A stretch of 18,000 nt of DNA from DASVDK01 sp036381125 [NCBI: Thermodesulfobacteriota bacterium] (GTDB taxonomy: Bacteria; DASVDK01): NCBI GenBank assembly GCA_036381125.1, contig DASVDK010000368.1:1-18000 (forward strand), read 5' to 3'. Both the position numbers and the translations under genes were made by a program. A model generated the notes under the pieces. The model made no database searches. It saw only the letters and a program-made list of their open reading frames with translations, and had not been told where the DNA came from. Positions 14,956-18,000 of this stretch are shown here, piece by piece (position 1 is the stretch's first letter; the number at the start of each line of letters is the position of its first letter).

Positions 14956-15780
14956 ATGGCACGGTTCATGTCCCTTGCCGAGGCGGTCGCGGCGACGGTG
15001 CACGACGGCGACGTCGTCGCGATGGAGGGCTTCACCCATCTCATCCCGTTCGCCGCCGGTCACGAGGTGATCCGCCAGGGGCGCCGCCGGCTCACCCTCG
15101 TCCGGATGACGCCCGACCTGATCTACGACCAGTTGATCGGGATGGGGTGCGCCGCGCGGCTGGTCTTCTCCTGGAGCGGCAACCCCGGGGTCGGCTCGCT
15201 CCACCGGATCCGGGACGCGATCGAGAACGGGTGGCCCGCGCCGCTCGAGACGGAGGAGCACAGCCACGCGGCCATGGCCTGCGCGTACGAGGCCGGCGCG
15301 GCCGGACTGCCGTTCGCGGTCCTGCGAGGCTACCGGGGGGTGCAGCTTCCGGCCGTCAACCCGAACATCCGCCCGATCACCTGTCCCTTCACCGGGGAGA
15401 CGCTGGCCGCGGTGCCGGCCATCCGGGCCGACGTGGCCGTGATCCACGCGCAGCGGGCAGACGCCGAGGGGAACGTGCTCGTCGAGGGGATCGTCGGCGT
15501 GCAGAAGGAGGCGGTGCTCGGCGCCAGGCGGGCGCTCGTGACGGTGGAGGAGGTGGTCGACACCTTCGGCCCCCGCAGCCCCAACGCGGTGATCCTCCCC
15601 CGGTGGGTCGTCACGGCCATCGCCGTCGTCCCCGGGGGGGCCCGCCCGTCGTACGCCCACGGCTACTACCGGCGCGACAACGCCTTCTACAAGGCCTGGG
15701 ACGCCGTCTCGCGCGACCGCGACGCCTTCCGCGCCTGGATGGAGGCCAACGTCCTGCGGCGCGCCGGGGTGGGGGACTGA
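14956..15780 (+). CDS. catI: 3-oxoadipate CoA-transferase subunit A (glutaconate-CoA-transferase-like)
   Basis: A 274-residue alpha subunit of a family I CoA-transferase, the two-gene type represented by glutaconate CoA-transferase and CatI of Pseudomonas. With subunit B it moves CoA from succinyl-CoA to a carboxylic acid. Family features include VVAMEGFTHLIPFAAGHEVI (about 20-40), LVFSWSGNPGVGSLHRIRDA and DVAVIHAQRADAEGNVLVEG (about 156-175). Length fits. I call it 3-oxoadipate transferase because pcaF and the start of pcaH follow; without that context, steroid-ring IpdA or glutaconate transferase would be equally possible. The ATG at 14956 has AGGAG only two bases upstream; the ATG at 14968 is an alternative. 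Confidence 0.82.
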   Translation: MARFMSLAEAVAATVHDGDVVAMEGFTHLIPFAAGHEVIRQGRRRLTLVRMTPDLIYDQLIGMGCAARLVFSWSGNPGVGSLHRIRDAIENGWPAPLETEEHSHAAMACAYEAGAAGLPFAVLRGYRGVQLPAVNPNIRPITCPFTGETLAAVPAIRADVAVIHAQRADAEGNVLVEGIVGVQKEAVLGARRALVTVEEVVDTFGPRSPNAVILPRWVVTAIAVVPGGARPSYAHGYYRRDNAFYKAWDAVSRDRDAFRAWMEANVLRRAGVGD

Positions 15781-15783
15781 CAC

Positions 15784-16554
15784 GTGAGCATCGCGTACGC
15801 GCCCTCGGAGATCATGACCGTCGCGGCGGCCCGGGCGCTCGGCAACGACGACGTCTGCTTCGTCGGCATCGGCCTGCCGAGCGCGGCCGCCAACCTGGCG
15901 AGGCTCACGCACGCGCCCGACATCACGCTGATCTACGAGTCGGGTACGATCCGCACCCGGCCGGACGTGCTGCCCCTCTCGATCGGCGACGGCGAGCTCT
16001 GCGAGACCGCGCTCACGACCGTCTCCGTGCCGGAGATGTTCCGCTACTGGCTGCAGGGGGGGCGCATCACCGTGGGGTTCCTCGGTGCCGCGCAGATCGA
16101 TCGCTTCGCGAACATCAACTCGACGGTCATCGGCCCGTACGATCGCCCGAGGGTCCGGCTGCCGGGGGGCGGCGGCGCGCCCGAGATCGCGGCCGCCTGC
16201 GGCGAGATCTTCATCGTGATGAGCCAGTCGCGCCGCAGCTTCGTCGAGCGGCTCGACTTCGTCACCTCGCTCGGTCACGGCGAGGGGGGCGACCACCGGC
16301 GCCGCCTCGGCGTGGCGACCCGGGGGCCGACGCGCCTGGTGACCGACCTGGCCGTCTTCGAGCCCGACCCGGAGACCCGGGAGATGGTGGTCACCTCGCT
16401 CCACCCGGGGGTCACGCGCGACGCGGTGCGGGAGGCGACCGGTTGGCCGGTCAGGTTCGCGCCGCGCGTCGACGAGACGCCGCCGCCGACCGCCGACGAG
16501 CTGGCCGTGCTCCGCGACCTCCACCGGCGCACGGCCGAGGCGCACGGCGCATGA
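15784..16554 (+). CDS. catJ: 3-oxoadipate CoA-transferase subunit B
   Basis: A 256-residue beta subunit, which carries the catalytic glutamate of family I CoA-transferases. Glu52 in LIYESGTI fits the residue that forms the glutamyl-CoA thioester. Other family segments are VCFVGIGLPSAAANLARLTH (about 24-43), GRITVGFLGAAQIDRFANIN (about 93-112) and RLPGGGGAPEIAAACGEIFI, the glycine-rich loop. The GTG start at 15784 lies three bases after the catI stop. The TGA overlaps the pcaF ATG (ATGA). Substrate assignment rests on the neighbouring thiolase and dioxygenase genes; a steroid-degradation IpdB role is the main alternative. Confidence 0.83.
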   Translation: MSIAYAPSEIMTVAAARALGNDDVCFVGIGLPSAAANLARLTHAPDITLIYESGTIRTRPDVLPLSIGDGELCETALTTVSVPEMFRYWLQGGRITVGFLGAAQIDRFANINSTVIGPYDRPRVRLPGGGGAPEIAAACGEIFIVMSQSRRSFVERLDFVTSLGHGEGGDHRRRLGVATRGPTRLVTDLAVFEPDPETREMVVTSLHPGVTRDAVREATGWPVRFAPRVDETPPPTADELAVLRDLHRRTAEAHGA

Positions 16555-17765
16555 CCGGGCGGCTCGGCGACGCCTTCGTCTGCGACGCGGTCCGCACGCC
16601 GATCGGCCGGTACGGCGGCGCCCTGGCGGCGGTGCGGACCGACGACCTCGCGGCCGTCCCGATCCGGGCGCTGGTCGCGCGCCTGCCGAAGGTCGACTGG
16701 TCGCGGCTCGACGAGGTCGTCCTCGGCTGCGCGAACCAGGCGGGGGAGGACAACCGCAACGTGGCCAGGATGGCGGCGCTGCTCGCCGGGCTGCCGGAGC
16801 GGGTGCCCGGCGTTACCGTGAACCGGCTCTGCGGCTCCGGGCTCGAGGCGGTGGGGGCGGCCGCGCGCGCCATCCGCGCCGGTGAGGCCGACCTCGTCGT
16901 GGCGGGGGGCGTCGAGTCGATGACCCGCGCGCCGTTCGTCATGGCCAAGAGCGCCGAGCCGTTCTCGCGCACGGCCGAGATCCACGACACGACGATCGGC
17001 TGGCGCTTCGTGAACCCCCTCCTCGAGGCGCAGTACGGCGTCGACTCCATGCCCGAGACCGCCGAGAACGTCGCCGCGGAGTTCGGCGTGAGTCGGGCCG
17101 ACCAGGACGCCTTCGCCTGGCGCAGCCAGATGCGCGCCCGCGCGGCGGCGGCCCGCGGCTACTTCGCCGAGGAGATCGTGCCGGTCGAGGTGCCGGGTCG
17201 CGGCGGCCCGACGGTCGTCGACCGCGACGAGCACCCGCGCCCCGACACGACGCTCGAGGGGCTCGCGAAGCTGAGGACCCCGTTCCGCAGGGGCGGCACC
17301 GTCACCGCGGGCAACGCCTCGGGCGTGAACGACGGCGCCGCGGCGCTGCTCCTCGCCTCGGAGGCGGCCGTCGCCGCCCACGGTCTCGTGCCGCGCGCCC
17401 GGGTGCTCGGGATGGCGGCGGCCGGCGTGGCGCCGCGCATCATGGGGATCGGGCCGGTGCCGGCGACCGAGCGGCTCATGGCCCGACTCGGGCTTCGGAT
17501 CGGCGACTTCGACGTCGTGGAGCTGAACGAGGCCTTCGCGAGCCAGGCGCTCGCCTGTCTGCGCGGCCTCGGCCTGCCGGACGACGCGGAGCACGTCAAC
17601 CCGCACGGCGGCGCGATCGCCCTCGGTCACCCCCTCGGGATGAGCGGGGCCCGGCTCGTGCTGACCGCGGTCCACGCGCTCGAGCGGACGGGCGGCCGGC
17701 GGGCGCTGGTGACGATGTGCATCGGCGTGGGGCAGGGCCTCGCCCTTGCCCTCGCGCGGGTCTGA
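16551..17765 (+). CDS. pcaF: 3-oxoadipyl-CoA thiolase (beta-ketoadipyl-CoA thiolase)
   Basis: A 404-residue thiolase II enzyme that cleaves 3-oxoadipyl-CoA with CoA to succinyl-CoA and acetyl-CoA, the last step of the beta-ketoadipate pathway. The acylated Cys94 sits in VNRLCGSGLEAV; His360 is in NPHGGAIALGHPLGMSG and the second active-site Cys390 in TMCIGVGQG. The segments VVLGCANQAGEDNRNVARMA and YGVDSMPETAENVA are especially close to PcaF/PaaJ-type enzymes and less so to acetoacetyl-CoA thiolases. PaaJ of phenylacetate degradation catalyses the same reaction, but the neighbouring catIJ and pcaH favour the protocatechuate route. The ATG overlaps the catJ stop. Confidence 0.9.
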   Translation: MTGRLGDAFVCDAVRTPIGRYGGALAAVRTDDLAAVPIRALVARLPKVDWSRLDEVVLGCANQAGEDNRNVARMAALLAGLPERVPGVTVNRLCGSGLEAVGAAARAIRAGEADLVVAGGVESMTRAPFVMAKSAEPFSRTAEIHDTTIGWRFVNPLLEAQYGVDSMPETAENVAAEFGVSRADQDAFAWRSQMRARAAAARGYFAEEIVPVEVPGRGGPTVVDRDEHPRPDTTLEGLAKLRTPFRRGGTVTAGNASGVNDGAAALLLASEAAVAAHGLVPRARVLGMAAAGVAPRIMGIGPVPATERLMARLGLRIGDFDVVELNEAFASQALACLRGLGLPDDAEHVNPHGGAIALGHPLGMSGARLVLTAVHALERTGGRRALVTMCIGVGQGLALALARV

Positions 17766-17778
17766 GCGGAGGCGATCG

Positions 17779-18000
17779 ATGGCCGACGTCCCGGCATACC
17801 GGCGGGAGGCGACGGGCGCCCACCCGCCCGTCCTCCATCCGCCCTACGCGAGCACCCTGAAGCGGGCGCCGCGGCATCCGCCGCTCCGGCTGCCCCACAC
17901 CCTGTCGGAGGTCACCGGGCCGCTCGGGGACCGCGGGTCCTCCGTCCGTCCGACGACGACCTCGGACGCCGGCGGCGCCTCGGCGAGGATGCCGAGCCAG
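17779..18000 (+). CDS. pcaH: Protocatechuate 3,4-dioxygenase beta subunit, N-terminus (runs off window)
   Basis: The ATG at 17779 has GGAGG six bases upstream and lies 13 bases after the pcaF stop. The first 49 or so residues match the N-terminal region of PcaH: HPPYASTLKRAPRHPPL followed by LPHTLSEVTGP. PcaH carries the Fe(III) ligands, which would lie beyond the window. After TGP the frame reads GDRGSSVRPTTTSDAGG, which no longer resembles PcaH. The +2 frame reads RPSDDDLGRRRRLG, closer to the acidic segment expected there. So there is a frameshift near 17920-17935 (real or sequencing error), a divergent linker, or a gene broken at this point. The pathway assignment is good; intactness is uncertain. 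Confidence 0.65.
   Translation, partial: MADVPAYRREATGAHPPVLHPPYASTLKRAPRHPPLRLPHTLSEVTGPLGDRGSSVRPTTTSDAGGASARMPSQ

Noticed and set aside
14821-17675. Long minus-strand open frames opposite catI, catJ and pcaF
   Set aside because: His/Asp/Arg-rich shadow frames without motifs; the plus-strand genes have active-site residues and overlapping starts and stops.

Overview
The window is very GC-rich bacterial DNA (codon third positions almost always G or C) with tight, overlapping genes. A Tat-type aldo/keto reductase, a SPOR protein, a group-2-like Mrp/Pha antiporter with fused A and B subunits, an ATP/ADP-translocase-family carrier and a protocatechuate/3-oxoadipate cluster suggest an uncultivated Gram-negative soil or groundwater aerobe. 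Rokubacteria/Methylomirabilota or a deltaproteobacterial-type lineage are possible, but this placement is a low-confidence inference.

Layout. 1-851: 3' part of a GAF-GGDEF diguanylate cyclase with an inhibitory I-site. 968-1174: cold-shock protein behind a sigma70-like promoter. 1342-3647: argS, translationally coupled to a SPOR-domain protein; argS appears leaderless behind an extended -10. 3650-3813: a compact unit for initiator tRNA-fMet with promoter, 77-nt tRNA and rho-independent terminator. 3814-5459: a gene-poor stretch with one intact minus-strand gene (haloacetate-dehalogenase-like alpha/beta hydrolase) between two gene remnants, the tail of an NTF2/SnoaL-like gene and a fragment of an ATP/ADP-translocase-family gene. 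5460-12556: a complete mnhAB-C-D-E-F-G operon with overlapping genes, followed five bases later by a luciferase-like flavin oxidoreductase. 12540-14824 (minus): Tat-exported aldo/keto reductase, then the intact ATP/ADP-translocase-family carrier. 14956-18000: catI-catJ-pcaF and the start of pcaH.

How the genes work together. The Mnh proteins would form one membrane complex exchanging Na+ (or K+) for H+. CatI/CatJ activate 3-oxoadipate to its CoA ester, PcaF cleaves it to succinyl-CoA and acetyl-CoA, and PcaH would be the ring-cleaving dioxygenase subunit at the top of the same pathway.

Most unusual feature. About 118 bp from near the 3' end of the carrier gene is present twice in the same orientation (5323-5440 and 12601-12718, about 92% identical). 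The copies flank the whole mnh operon and the flavin oxidoreductase gene. All nine differences I counted within shared codons change an amino acid. This points to a past duplication or insertion event with a decayed copy left beside the mnh promoter. I did not find a convincing undescribed defence or mobile system.
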